Assembly: GCF_007992195.1 (NCBI RefSeq)
Contig: NZ_BJZU01000048.1
Location: forward strand, 1-45,333
Source: Methylobacterium oxalidis
GTDB taxonomy: Bacteria; Pseudomonadota; Alphaproteobacteria; Rhizobiales; Beijerinckiaceae
Reading direction: 5' to 3'
Length of the DNA: 45,333 nt
In this document: positions 26,430-36,000 of the stretch, piece by piece
Layout of the letters: the number at the start of each line of letters is the position of its first letter
How positions within the stretch are numbered: position 1 is the stretch's first letter
Translations under genes and position numbers: made by a program
The notes under the pieces: generated by a model
Databases searched by the model: none
What the model saw: only the letters and a program-made list of their open reading frames with translations
What the model was told of the DNA's origin: nothing

Positions 26430-26852
26430 CTATTTCTTTTCCATAACGCACTGCAGAGGATGTTGGTGTTTGCGGGCAAAGTCCATGACCTGCGTCACCT
26501 TGGTCTCCGCGACCTCGTAGGTGAACACCCCGCACTCGCCGACGCCGTTGTGATGCACGTGCATCATGATCTGGTAGGCGTCCTCGTGGCTCTTGTTGAA
26601 GAACCGCTCCACCACGTGGACGACGAATTCCATCGGCGTGTAGTCGTCGTTGAGGAGCAGCACCCGGTACAGGCTCGGCCGCTTCGTGCGCGGCTTCGTG
26701 CGGGTGATGATGGCCGTGTTCGAGCGGTCGTCCCCGCCGCCGCCGCCCGGACTGCGCGGGTTCGAGGCGGCCACGGTCACGGCTCTGTCGCTGCCCGGCC
26801 GGGAACGGGCGGGCGGGACTGCGGAACCCCGCATCATCGGGCCCTGAGACAT
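26430..26852 (-). CDS. clpS: ATP-dependent Clp protease adaptor ClpS
   Basis: A protein of about 140 residues. The ClpS core covers roughly the last 85 residues, with [16 protein letters not shown] that binds N-degrons, and [11 protein letters not shown]. The N-terminal extension contains a glycine run and is disordered; ClpS N-termini modulate ClpA. The start is uncertain: ATG 26852 is chosen, with in-frame alternatives upstream and at the Met-Met-Arg pair. clpA begins 23 bases downstream. Confidence 0.93.
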   Translation of the reverse strand: MSQGPMMRGSAVPPARSRPGSDRAVTVAASNPRSPGGGGGDDRSNTAIITRTKPRTKRPSLYRVLLLNDDYTPMEFVVHVVERFFNKSHEDAYQIMMHVHHNGVGECGVFTYEVAETKVTQVMDFARKHQHPLQCVMEKK

Positions 26853-27108
26853 CTGAATCGCACCGACCCCATCTGGCGGCATGTCACGCTCGCGGGGCGC
26901 GCCGGCGAGGCGCGCTCGCTTCGACGGCAATCTATAGGGCGGGGCCGAACTTCGCCAGACGGCTGCGCGCACTTGTCCGTGTCTCTCCCGGAGCGGCCGG
27001 GCGGCGAGGGGCGCGCGGGCGCACACGTCCCCGCGCGGTCGCCGGGCAGGCGGGAGGGCGCTCGCACCCTCCGGCCCGGGCCGTGGTCAGGCCGCCGTCA
27101 GCCCGCCG

Positions 27109-27462
27109 TCAGCCCGCCTTGGGCAGGCCGAGGCTCTCGAACGGCTTGGCGAGGTCCTTGGCCATCGCGGCGTAGAGGTCGCGCAGCGTCGCGGCCTCGG
27201 CGAGGCCCCGCTCGTAGGAGCCCTTCGCGTACTCGGCCTGGATCTCCAGCGCCTTGGCGAGCGTGCCGGCCTTGGCGATCTTCTCGGCGGCGGCGGCCGC
27301 GTGCTCGAAGGACTGCTTCGTGTAGTCGACCCACGCGATGCCGATCGTCTGGGCGGTCTTCGAGGCGGCGCCGAGGCTCGCGAGCATCGACTCCATGCCG
27401 GTCCTCAGGGCGGTCTCGGCCTTTCCGAAGGCGGCCTCGGTCTGTTCCAGGGGCTTCATCAT
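27109..27462 (-). CDS. Phasin family protein
   Basis: A 117-residue, Ala-rich, wholly helical protein with the phasin pattern: Met-Lys-Pro-Leu-Glu-Gln-Thr-Glu, Val-Asp-Tyr-Thr-Lys-Gln-Ser-Phe-Glu-His, and Ala-Leu-Glu-Ile-Gln-Ala-Glu-Tyr-Ala-Lys-Gly-Ser-Tyr-Glu. Phasins coat polyhydroxybutyrate granules; Methylobacterium stores this polymer. Two ATG codons are adjacent at the start after a GAGAG site. The gene has its own promoter candidate and no polymer-synthesis gene is nearby. Confidence 0.9.
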   Translation of the reverse strand: MMKPLEQTEAAFGKAETALRTGMESMLASLGAASKTAQTIGIAWVDYTKQSFEHAAAAAEKIAKAGTLAKALEIQAEYAKGSYERGLAEAATLRDLYAAMAKDLAKPFESLGLPKAG

Positions 27463-27570
27463 CGTCTCTCGTCCGGCACCCGCGCGGGGCGCCCCCTCTG
27501 CTGTGGTGTTGCCAGGGTGCCGGACCGGACGTCGGGGTGCGGGTGGCGCCGCGAGCCTGCCGGCGCGACG

Positions 27571-27599
27571 AATATGTGCACCGCACCAAAAACCGTCAA
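27571..27599 (-). promoter_or_regulatory. Sigma-70-like promoter of the phasin gene
   Basis: On the leftward strand TTGACG (27599-27594) is followed after 17 bases by CATATT (27576-27571). Transcription would start about 100 bases before the phasin ATG. It lies in the 314-base divergent region between the phasin and the D,D-carboxypeptidase, which holds no other recognisable element. Confidence 0.6.
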
Positions 27600-27776
27600 G
27601 CCTATGTTGCAGTGCGATATCAACGTCGAATCGGACGCGATCCATTAACCGCCCCGTAACCGCGCCGACTTACGGTTTTCGACTGAAGCAGCGGAGCCAC
27701 GGTGCGGACGGCGCCGGCCCGCGAGGATGGCGCGATCCGTCCGGCACGGCCGGACCGGCAGGGGCAGTCGATCGTG

Positions 27777-29258
27777 ATGCGTAGCGTTTCAAGCCGCTCC
27801 CGGACGTCCCGCGCGTTGCCGGCCGCCCTCGCCGCGGCGGCCGTCCTCACCGCCCTCGCCTCCCCCGCCGAGGCGCGCCGGCGCCACCACGCCCGGGCCG
27901 GCGGCGGCTACAACCCGCCCTACGCCGCCATGGTGGTCGACGTGAAGACGGGCAGGACCCTGCACGCGGTCAACGAGGACGCGCTGCGCCACCCCGCCTC
28001 GATCACCAAGGTGATGACCCTCTACATGCTCTTCGAGCAGATGGAGCGGGGCCGCTTCGCCCTCGATTCGGACCTGACGATCTCGGCGCGCGCGGCGGCG
28101 CAGGCGCCCTCGAAGCTCGGCCTGCGGCCGGGCTCCGCCATCTCGGTCGAGGACGCCATCAAGGCGATCGTGACGAAGTCGGCCAACGACGTGGCCTGCG
28201 CCATCGGCGAGAACATCGCGGGCTCCGAGGAGCGCTTCGCGCAGATGATGACCGAGAAGGCGCGGGCGCTCGGCATGAGCCGCACCCGCTACGCCAACGC
28301 CTCGGGCCTGCCGGACGCCGACCAGATCACCACCGCGCGCGACCTGACGATCCTCGCCCGGGCGATCCAGGACCGCTTCCCGCGCTACTACCGCTACTTC
28401 CAGACCCGCTCCTTCGCCTTCCGCGGCCGGGTGATCGGCAACCACAACCGCCTGCTCGGGGCCGTGCAGGGCGTCGACGGCATCAAGACGGGCTACACCC
28501 GCGATTCGGGCTTCAACCTGATGACGGCGGCCCGCTCCGACGACCGCCAGATCGTCGCGATCGTGCTCGGCGGCAAGTCGGGCGCCGGCCGCGACCGCAT
28601 CATGGCCGACCTCGTGCGCTCGAACCTGCCCCGCGCCTACGCGGGCGCCCGGCAGACGGCGCCCACCACCGAGGTCGCCGAGCGCACGCGCCCCGCCGTG
28701 GTGGCCGACGCCGTCTCGCGGACCCGCACGCAGGTCGCCTCGGCGGACGACGACGAGATCGACGCCACCGCCTCGACGGACCGCAACCAGCCCCTCGACA
28801 TCTCGCCGAGCCGCGCCACCACGACGCCGGGCAGCGCGGGCATCGGCGCCCGGACGGCCCCCGCCCTGCCGAAGGCCGCCCAGGCCTACGCGGCGAGCGC
28901 GAGCCAGTCCCCCTTCCCGGGCACGGGCAAGTCGGAGGCGCGCCTCGCCTCCGTCGACGGCCCCGCCCGCGCCGAGGCGCCCAAGCCCCTGTCGGGCCCC
29001 CGCGTCGTGCCCACCGCCTGGGTGATCCAGCTCGGCGCCATGGACGACGAGGACAAGGCGAAGTCGATGCTGTCGGAGGCCCGCGCCCGCGGCGGCGGCG
29101 CCCTCTCCAAGGCCGCCCCCTACACCGTCAAGGTCGAGCACGGCGGCGCGACGCTCTACCGGGCCCGCTTCTCCGGCTTCGCCGAGCAGGACTCGGCGCA
29201 GGACGCCTGCAAGGCGCTCAAGCGCTCCGGCTTCAACTGCTTCGCGACCCGCAGCTAG
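27777..29258 (+). CDS. D-alanyl-D-alanine carboxypeptidase (DacA/PBP5 type) with SPOR domain
   Basis: A 493-residue periplasmic penicillin-binding protein. A signal peptide covers about residues 1-33. The peptidase S11 domain (about 45-285) has Ser75-x-x-Lys78 in SITK, Ser135-Ala-Asn137 and the Lys237-Thr-Gly239 triad. A Thr/Ala/Pro-rich linker of about 120 residues leads to a C-terminal SPOR domain (about 412-493; Trp-Val-Ile-Gln-Leu-Gly-Ala-Met), which binds denuded septal glycan. It trims the terminal D-Ala of stem peptides, probably at division sites. The usual PBP5 C-terminal membrane anchor is replaced by SPOR. An AGGGG ribosome site supports ATG 27777. Confidence 0.95.
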   Translation: MRSVSSRSRTSRALPAALAAAAVLTALASPAEARRRHHARAGGGYNPPYAAMVVDVKTGRTLHAVNEDALRHPASITKVMTLYMLFEQMERGRFALDSDLTISARAAAQAPSKLGLRPGSAISVEDAIKAIVTKSANDVACAIGENIAGSEERFAQMMTEKARALGMSRTRYANASGLPDADQITTARDLTILARAIQDRFPRYYRYFQTRSFAFRGRVIGNHNRLLGAVQGVDGIKTGYTRDSGFNLMTAARSDDRQIVAIVLGGKSGAGRDRIMADLVRSNLPRAYAGARQTAPTTEVAERTRPAVVADAVSRTRTQVASADDDEIDATASTDRNQPLDISPSRATTTPGSAGIGARTAPALPKAAQAYAASASQSPFPGTGKSEARLASVDGPARAEAPKPLSGPRVVPTAWVIQLGAMDDEDKAKSMLSEARARGGGALSKAAPYTVKVEHGGATLYRARFSGFAEQDSAQDACKALKRSGFNCFATRS

Positions 29259-29327
29259 GGCCGCGCCGGCGCCTGGAAGGGGCGCGACACCGAGAAGACC
29301 CGAGGGAGGCGCCTGTTCGCGCCGCTT

Positions 29328-29350
29328 CCGCCGGCGCCCCGTGCCGGCGG
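29328..29350. terminator. Hairpin between convergent genes
   Basis: Eight-base arms CCGCCGGC and GCCGGCGG enclose a 7-base loop between the carboxypeptidase and the J-domain gene. No T-run. Probably a shared terminator. Confidence 0.45.
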
Positions 29351-29387
29351 GCCTCGACCGTTCCTGTCTGGCAACGCGCGTGGAGTA

Positions 29388-30101
29388 TCAGCGATGTCGG
29401 TTCAAAAGCCTGTCCCGGGCCGCGTTGACGCGGGCCGCAAGCTCGGCGGTGCCGCCCTGGTCCGGGTGGATCCGCTTCATCAGCGCCCGGTGGGCCGCGC
29501 GGACCTGTTCTGGGGACGCCCCGCGCTGAAGCCCCAGGATCTCGTAGGCCTCCTCCTCCGCCATCGCCCCTGGCTTCGCCGGTCGGCCCGCCCGCGCGTC
29601 GCCATCGCCCTCAGCGTCTACACGCCAGCCGGGAAGCCGGCGGTCGAGATACGTCTCTAGGGTCGCCGCGGTCGCCGCGTCGCGCGCCCGGCAGGCCCAC
29701 AGGAGCTCGCGCAGGGCGGCGGGCGAGAGGTCGCTCAGGTTCCGGCCGGCGGACGGCCCCGCCAGAACCCGTCCGTCGCCGGGGGTGCCGTCGGGCAGGA
29801 GCGCGAACAGGATCGGCGGCGCGCTCCGCGCCCGCCCGCCGACCCAGGGCAGGCTGCGCCAGACGTCGGCGAGGCGCCGGCCCGCCGCGCGCCCGCCCTC
29901 GAGGAGCCAGACGCCCGCGAGCCCGAGCACGAGGGCGAGGTCCGGCCGGCCGCGCAGGCCGAGCAGGAACGCCAGGGCGAGCGACCCCCATCCGCCCACG
30001 CGGCGCAGGAGCGGCCAGAACCGGGCCGCGTCGAAGCGGCCGTTGCGGCGGGAGAACCACCACAGGGCGAGGCAGGCGAGGACGCCGAGGGCGAGGACCA
30101 T
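29388..30101 (-). CDS. Membrane-anchored J-domain protein
   Basis: A 237-residue protein with N-terminal membrane helices (about residues 1-16 and 36-66) and a C-terminal J domain (about 180-237) carrying the HPD motif in Lys-Arg-Ile-His-Pro-Asp-Gln-Gly-Gly-Thr. The J domain is of the short, C-terminal type seen in Pam18/Tim14 and bacterial DjlA-like proteins, and should stimulate DnaK ATPase at the membrane. The middle (Asn-Leu-Ser-Asp-Leu-Ser-Pro-Ala-Ala-Leu-Arg-Glu-Leu) is a conserved linker in alphaproteobacterial relatives. It is the last gene of a three-gene run with htrA. Confidence 0.92.
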   Translation of the reverse strand: MVLALGVLACLALWWFSRRNGRFDAARFWPLLRRVGGWGSLALAFLLGLRGRPDLALVLGLAGVWLLEGGRAAGRRLADVWRSLPWVGGRARSAPPILFALLPDGTPGDGRVLAGPSAGRNLSDLSPAALRELLWACRARDAATAATLETYLDRRLPGWRVDAEGDGDARAGRPAKPGAMAEEEAYEILGLQRGASPEQVRAAHRALMKRIHPDQGGTAELAARVNAARDRLLNRHR

Positions 30102-30104
30102 GGC

Positions 30105-30467
30105 CTAGCGCCGCACGCCGAAATCGGCGCTGGCGCGCCCGCCGATGCGGACCCGCACGCCGTTGCCGAGATCGACGAAGCCGTCCTCGGCGGCGGGCGC
30201 CCGGACGGGCCCGCGCCCGCAGCCCGGCCGGTCCGGCAGGCGCACGCCCTCGGGCGCGTCCTCCGGGCAGAGGCGCGGGCGCGCCGGACGCTCGCCGGCG
30301 GCGGCCGGGGGAAGCGCGAGCAGCAGGGCGAGAGGCAGCGCGAGGCAGGACCTGAGAGCCGGCAGGGGATCGGGCAGGGGAACGGGCAAGAGATCGGGCA
30401 AGAGATCGGGCACGGGATCGGGCACGGGATCGGGCACGGGATCGGGCAACGACAGGGACCGCCTCAC
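30105..30467 (-). CDS. Hypothetical protein with N-terminal Pro-Asp tetrapeptide repeats
   Basis: A 120-residue protein I do not recognise. Residues about 7-37 are tetrapeptide repeats of the form Leu/Val-Pro-Asp-Pro/Leu, encoded by seven 12-base DNA repeats. A hydrophobic segment (about 40-56, Cys-Leu-Ala-Leu-Pro-Leu-Ala-Leu-Leu-Leu) ends in Ala-Ala-Ala-Gly and looks like a signal peptide. A mature part with two cysteines and Val-Asp-Leu-Gly-Asn-Gly-Val-Arg-Val-Arg-Ile-Gly-Gly follows. The GTG start overlaps the htrA stop as GTGA; the real start may instead lie after the repeats. It ends 3 bases before the J-domain gene. Confidence 0.65.
   Translation of the reverse strand: MRRSLSLPDPVPDPVPDPVPDLLPDLLPVPLPDPLPALRSCLALPLALLLALPPAAAGERPARPRLCPEDAPEGVRLPDRPGCGRGPVRAPAAEDGFVDLGNGVRVRIGGRASADFGVRR
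30368..30451. repeat. Seven-unit 12-bp tandem repeat
   Basis: The unit GATCGGGCACGG and close variants repeats seven times without gaps. Three central copies (30404-30439) are identical and the outer ones differ by one to four bases. The period is a multiple of three, so unit gain or loss would keep the reading frame of the leftward gene. Confidence 0.93.
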
Positions 30468-31603
30468 AGCCGGTTCTCCGCCACGTCCGTCGTGGTGACG
30501 CGGACCGTGCGGGTGCGCCCGCCCCGCTCGACCACGAGGTCGACGGTGCTGCCGAGGCCCGCCGCCTCGATCGCCGCGGTCAGGTCGGCGAGGCGGTGCA
30601 CGGGCTTGTCGCCGACGCCGACGATGACGTCGCCGATCTCGCCGGTCTGCAGGTCGACCCCGCGCAGGCCGGCACCGGCGGCGGGCGACCCGCGCAGCAC
30701 CCGCAGCACCACCACGCCGTCGATGCCGAGGCGCGAGGCGGTCGCCTCCTGGCCGGCGATGATGCCGATGCCGGGGTTGCGCACGCGCCCGTTGCGGATG
30801 AGGTCCGGCACCACGCGGTTCACCACGTCGACCGGCACCGCGAAGCCGATGCCGGCGCTGGCGCCGGAGGGCGAGAAGATCGCCGTGTTGACGCCGACCA
30901 GCCGGCCCGCGGAATCGAGGAGCGGGCCGCCGGAATTGCCCGGGTTGATCGCCGCGTCCGTCTGGATGACGCCGGAGAGCTCCCGCCCCTCGCCGGTGGG
31001 CAGGCGGCGCTGGAGGGCGCTGATCACGCCGGTGGTCAGGGTGTGGTCGAGGCCGAACGGGTTGCCGATCGCGTAGGTCGCCTGGCCGACCTTCAGGTCC
31101 GCCGAGGTGCCGATGGCGAGGGGCGGCGGCGTCTTGGTCACGCGGCCGAGCTGCAGCACCGCGAGGTCGTAGGAGGGCGCCGTGCCGACGACCCGGGCGG
31201 GCACCACCTCGCCGGAGGACAGGCGCACCGAGACGGAGCCCCCGGACTGGGTGGCCCCCTGGACCACGTGGTTGTTCGTGACGATGTGGCCGGCCGCGTC
31301 CCAGACGAAGCCGGTGCCCGTCTGGGTGCCGCCCTGGCCCTGCTCCTGCTCGTCCGGGTCATCGAGGCTCATCAGGGCGCGGCCCTGTGCCGCGGCCTGT
31401 GCGAAGACGTGGACGACGGAGGGGCTCGCCCGCTCGAACAGGGCGACGGTGGTGGCCTCGGCGGGGGCGAGATCGCCGCGCGCCGTCACGGCCCGGGGGG
31501 TGTCGGCGGAGAACAGCAGGGCGGTGAGGTAGGGCTGCGCGACGAAGAGCGCGAGCAGCACGATGACCGCGGCCAACGCGATGCGCGCGAAGCGATCCGG
31601 CAC
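30464..31603 (-). CDS. HtrA/DegP-like serine protease with PDZ domain
   Basis: A 379-residue membrane-anchored protease. A helix at about residues 7-31 anchors it facing the periplasm. The trypsin-like domain has His112 (TNNHVV), Asp146 (Ser-Tyr-Asp-Leu-Ala-Val) and Ser224 (NPGNSGGPL). One PDZ domain (about 280-372) follows, so it is of the DegS/HhoB layout rather than two-PDZ DegP. Its likely role is envelope protein quality control or regulated cleavage. The GTG start has GGGAG 8 bases upstream. It heads a leftward operon with the repeat protein and the J-domain protein. Confidence 0.95.
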   Translation of the reverse strand: MPDRFARIALAAVIVLLALFVAQPYLTALLFSADTPRAVTARGDLAPAEATTVALFERASPSVVHVFAQAAAQGRALMSLDDPDEQEQGQGGTQTGTGFVWDAAGHIVTNNHVVQGATQSGGSVSVRLSSGEVVPARVVGTAPSYDLAVLQLGRVTKTPPPLAIGTSADLKVGQATYAIGNPFGLDHTLTTGVISALQRRLPTGEGRELSGVIQTDAAINPGNSGGPLLDSAGRLVGVNTAIFSPSGASAGIGFAVPVDVVNRVVPDLIRNGRVRNPGIGIIAGQEATASRLGIDGVVVLRVLRGSPAAGAGLRGVDLQTGEIGDVIVGVGDKPVHRLADLTAAIEAAGLGSTVDLVVERGGRTRTVRVTTTDVAENRL

Positions 31604-32072
31604 GGCACAACTCCCGCAGCAGGCCCGAGTGTGGTCACGAGGCGACGCCCGCCGGCCGCGGCGGGCGCCCGCTTAGAGCATTCCGCCCCGGCGGCGCGCA
31701 ACCGCCCTTAACTGGGCGTTCAGCCTGAGAGGTTCAACAGACGGGAGCGGGGGAGACCGGCGTGTGGCAGCGCACCGTTACACGGCAGCGGCCGAGCTAA
31801 CGAAATGGTCATCCCTCGGGGCCACAATCTTCACGAGGTGAGTGAAGAGCATCCTCGGGCGGGCACGGTACGGATCATGTCAAAATCATGATCGCGCACC
31901 TGCGAAAACTGCGACCCGGCCTGACGACCGCGCGAATGCGGCCGGCAAGACCGCAAAGTCGCCCCACGGATGCTCCCATTCGCGAGCACCCATAGATCGC
32001 TCTGGCGGACCTTCCTTCACGGCCGGTCAGGCGCTTCCGCAGCGGACGACAGAGTTCAAGAGGAACAGGACG
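31604..32072. other. 469-base intergenic region with one inverted repeat
   Basis: This lies between divergent htrA and the small gene at 32073. No credible gene was seen; a leftward frame across 31875-32459 is antisense to the small gene. GATCATG (31873-31879) and CATGATC (31887-31893) form perfect 7-base arms around TCAAAAT, a possible protein-binding site. No convincing promoter was found. Confidence 0.45.
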
Positions 32073-32288
32073 ATGGAAACCGAGGCTCTCGAACGACCCG
32101 CCGATCTCACGATCTGGCGCACCGTGCCGGCGAGCTCCCCGCTGGCCCAGCCCGAGCGGTTCGACACCCTGCGCGAGGCCATCGCGGCGGCGGCCGGCGC
32201 GCTGACCGACCCGGCCAAGCAGCCCTGGATCATCACCGAGGAGGGCGAGATCCTCTCGCCGAACTGGATCCGGACCTACCTGAACTGA
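32073..32288 (+). CDS. Small hypothetical protein
   Basis: A 71-residue soluble acidic protein: a short N-terminal region, then Leu-Arg-Glu-Ala-Ile-Ala-Ala-Ala-Ala-Gly-Ala-Leu helix, then Pro-Trp-Ile-Ile-Thr-Glu-Glu-Gly-Glu-Ile-Leu-Ser-Pro. The last part resembles small proteins widespread in Methylobacterium in which a helix is followed by a Trp-Ile-x-Thr-Glu-x-Gly strand; function unknown. An AGGAACAGGA ribosome region precedes the ATG. Its composition is less GC-extreme than that of antisense frames. Confidence 0.75.
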   Translation: METEALERPADLTIWRTVPASSPLAQPERFDTLREAIAAAAGALTDPAKQPWIITEEGEILSPNWIRTYLN

Positions 32289-32598
32289 GGGATCGTGTGA
32301 GCGGAGGGATTTTGGCGAATGCGCCATGCCCGCTCCGGCACGCTGCCGGAGCGGCTCCGCCGGCCGGGTGTGGGCAGGTTGTTGCCGGCGGAGCCAGTCG
32401 GACGAGGAAACATATCCGACGCCTGGAATCTCCGGCCGATCCGGCGCCCGCGCATTCACATGGATGAAGCTTGGCGGGAAAGGATTGGCTGAGACGCCTC
32501 GCGTACCGGGCGAAATCTGGTTATCTCAGGTGAATGTTGCTTTGGCGCCGCGCCGCTAGCAACGGAACGACCTGCCGATGATCGGAAGGAAGATCGTC
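32289..32598. other. 310-base intergenic region
   Basis: This lies between two small rightward genes. I see no gene, hairpin with a T-run or clear promoter in it. Confidence 0.4.
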
Positions 32599-32856
32599 AT
32601 GGCACGCTATTTCTTCCATTTTCAGACCGGCCGGACCTTCACCCGAGACGACGAGGGCGTCGAGATCACGGACCCGGCGCATGTCCGCGCCCACGCCGCC
32701 GACCTCGTGCGTCGGCTGATCGCCGAGACGGACGCGCCCGGCACCTGGGCGCGCAGCGCCTTCGCCGTCATGGATGGCGAGCACCGCCTCGTCCTCCACC
32801 TCTCCTTCGCCTCCGTGCTCGGGCAGCGCGCCGGGCCGCGCCCGCTCCTGCACTGA
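32599..32856 (+). CDS. DUF6894 family protein
   Basis: An 85-residue protein with the family opening Met-Ala-Arg-Tyr-Phe-Phe-His-Phe, followed by Asp-Asp-Glu-Gly-Val-Glu-Ile-Thr-Asp and an Ala-rich helix ending near Leu-Ile-Ala-Glu. DUF6894 proteins are small, numerous in Methylobacterium and Bradyrhizobium, and uncharacterised. A GGAAGGA ribosome site supports the ATG; an in-frame ATG seven codons upstream is less likely. It is convergent with the JetC-like gene. Confidence 0.87.
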   Translation: MARYFFHFQTGRTFTRDDEGVEITDPAHVRAHAADLVRRLIAETDAPGTWARSAFAVMDGEHRLVLHLSFASVLGQRAGPRPLLH

Positions 32857-33003
32857 GCGCCTTGCCCCGAGCGCCCGGCACGGCCCGCCCGGCGGCTGTG
32901 CACCGGATTCTCCGGAGCGATTTCACGTATGTGAATGCCACTTCTCCGTGCGAGCCTTAGGCAGGAAGCTGGCTGGATGAGCTAACCCCCCTCTCATCCG
33001 GCC

Positions 33004-33050
33004 GGCACCGCCGGTCGAACTTTCCCCCGATCGCTTGAGCCGGCGGTGCC
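33004..33050. repeat. Long-armed inverted repeat after the JetC-like gene
   Basis: GGCACCGCCGG (33004-33014) and CCGGCGGTGCC (33040-33050) are perfect 11-base arms separated by 25 bases. They begin 11 bases beyond the stop of the leftward JetC-like gene, so they could fold in its mRNA and act as a terminator or 3' stabiliser. No T-run follows. Confidence 0.7.
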
Positions 33051-33061
33051 CCCCTTCCCCC

Positions 33062-36000
33062 TCACTCGGCCGCGTCGCGGCCCTGGAACCCCTCGATCCC
33101 CCGGCGTTCCGGGTTGATCGCGGCGAGCGCGCGCTTGGCCGCCTCCAGCGGGTGCTCGGACTCGATCCGGACGGAGCGCAGGTCCGGGCTCTTGTAGACG
33201 GTGACGATGGTGTCCATCACCTCGGTCAGCGTGGTGCGCTTGTCCTCCGGCGCCGCGATCAGGAGTTGCAGCCCCCAGGCGCGGTAGAGGTCGACGAGCC
33301 CCTGCGAGTTGCGCACGTCGAGCTTCGAGAAGGCCTCGTCGAGGAGGCAGAGGCCGAGGCCCGGGTTCTCGTCGCCCGGCCGGTCGCCGGGATAGTAGGC
33401 GCTGGCCAGGGAGGCGGCGATCGCCACGTAGAACGGCGCCTGCGCCTCGCCGCCCGAGCCCCGCAGCGCCCGGCTCGACATGGTGGTGCGGTTGCCCGCC
33501 CGGTCGCGCATGCCGATCTCGTAGACGAAGTAGTTGCGGTAGTCGGCGAGCCGCGCCGCGTCCTCCGAGCCCGCGATCAGCTCCGAGATCTCCTGGAGGG
33601 CCGCCGCCATCGGGCCCTCGCCCGATGCCGGCAGCAGGGCCTGGGCGGCGTCGGGCGAGCGCGCCACCTCGGTGGCGAGCGCGTGGACGGCGGCGTAGCG
33701 GCGGTCGACGGTGGCCTCGAAGGCGTAGGTCTGGCCCGTGAAGGTCTGCGAGGCGAGGCGCTCGTTGAGGGCGTCGAGCCGGGAGCGGACGCGCTCGAAC
33801 TTGTCGGCGAGGCGCGTCAGCAGGTCCTCGGTCATCAGGCGCCGCATCTCGCCCTCGGCGCGCTCCGCCTGGGCCCGGTAGCGGCGCAGCTCGTGACCGG
33901 CCACGTCGTCGTGCTCCCGCCGGGCCCAGTCGTAGCCGAAGGTGGCCGGCACCTCGCCGCGGGCGGCGAGGTCGCTGCGCCCGAGGGGGTTCTCGATCCG
34001 CCACTGCGCGCAGTACTCGGCGAGGTCGCGCTCGGCGGCGCGCCCGTGGGAGCGGGCGGATTCGGCGGCCTCCCGGGCGAGCCCGCGCTCGGCGCCCGCC
34101 AGCGCCGTGACCTCCTTCGGCTCGAGCCCGCGCAGCGCCTCGCGCACGCTGCCCACCGCGCCGAGGTCGAGGGCCTGCCCGCGGGACAGCCGGATGCGCT
34201 GCGCGTCGCCGCCGCGCAGGCGGTGCAGGGCGCCGCGGCGGGCAGCGAGGGCGGCGCGGGCCGCCTCGCGCGCCGAGGCGAGGCGGGCCTTGAGCTGCGC
34301 CTCCTCGCTGAGGAGCGCGTCGAGCTTCGGCTCCAGCACCTCGGCGAGCTCGCGCAGGTAGGCGGCGCGCTCGGCGGTGAGGTCCTTGATCTCGGCGGCG
34401 AGCCCCCCGGTGTCGCGCTTCTCGATCGCCTCGCGCTCGGTCGCCAGGGTGCGCCGGCGCCCCTCCAGCCCGTCCGCCTCCTCGCGCAGGGCGTCGACGT
34501 CGAGGCCGCCCCGAGCGGTCCGCGCCCGGATCGCGGCGGCGCTCCGCGCGGCCTCGCGCAGCACCGCCGCCTCCTGGCGCAGGCGCCGCGCCTCGGCCAC
34601 CGCCGCCTCGTGCCGGCGCCGGCCCTCGGGCGTCGGCCCGCGCTCGCCGCGGGTCATCAGGAGGTCGACCGAGCGCGTCACCGAGTAGGCCATGCCGGCG
34701 GTGGTGCGCCCGCTCGGGGCGACGGCGCGGCTCATGTGGCGCAGCTCCGCGTCGTTCGCGGCGAGGTCGTAGCCGCCGAGGCGCACGGCGAGGAACGCCT
34801 CCGCGTGCGGGTCGGAGGTCTCGATCACCGAGAGCGCGCCCTCGTCGAAGCGGCGCGCCCGCTGCCGGGCGGTGTCGGTCGTCTTCACGAGGATGCAGCG
34901 GTGGTAGAGGTTGCGCTTGCCCTGCAGCAGCCCGAGCGCCTCCTCCAGCCGCTCGGGCGAGACCACCAGCGCCTCCCGGGCGCGGCCGAGCAGCGCCTCG
35001 AGCGCGGGTCCCCAGAGCGGATCGACGATCTCGGCGAGCTCGCAGACCGGCACCGCGTCGATGCCGAGGCGGGCGAGCTCCGCCCGGAAGGCCGCCGTGT
35101 CGGAGGAGAGCCGCGCCGCCTGCGCGCCGCTCGCGGGCGGGGGCGCCGTGCGCTCGGCCTCCGCCTCCTGCGCCCGCGCCGCGAAGGCCGCCTCCTCGGC
35201 CGCCCGGTCCAGGATCTCGTCGAAGGGTTCGAGCCGCGCCAGCCCGTCGAGGAGGCCGGCGAGCGGCCCGTCCGCCCGCAGCATCTCGTCGAGGGTCGCC
35301 TCCTTGCGCAGCCCCGAGCGGGCGCAGGATTCGGCGAGCCGCGCCGCCTGGGGCGCGTGCGGCCGCAGGCTGCCCGCCACCGGCATCAGCCGGCCCATCT
35401 GCTGGACGAGGCCGACGAGGTCGGCGACGCGGGCGGCGAGCTCCCGCCGGTCCCGCTCCAGCATGGCGAGGCCGGCATCGGCGGCGGCGCGGTGCCCGTC
35501 GGCGCCGCCGCCCGCCATCATCGCCTTGCGCTCGGCGATCTCCCCGTCGATCTCCCGCACGAAGCCGTGGCTGGAGCGCACGCTCTCGCGCGCGATGCGC
35601 AGGGCCTCGGAGCCGTCGCGCAGACGGGTCCGGATCGCCAGGAGGTCGAGGCTGCGCCGCCGCAGATCGGCCACGCTCGCCCGCGCCTCGTGGGTCGCGG
35701 CGGCGAGCACCGCGTCGCCCCAGGTTTCGTAGCGGGCGACGAGGCGGGCGAGGCGCTGGAGCTTCGTCTCCAGCTCGCGGATCGTGTCGAGGAGCCGGCG
35801 CCAGTTCTCGACGGATTGCCGGATGCGGCCGACGTCGAGGGGCTCGGGATCGAGCACGAAGGAGCGCACGAAGCCGCTCGAGTCGAAGATCGGCTTGAAG
35901 GCGACGGCGTTCGAGAAGGTGCGCAGGAAGTGGCGGGGGTCGGGCGCCGGCGCGCCTTCGCGGAGCGTCGCCAGGAGCTCGGAGGTGAAGCGCTCGCCGG

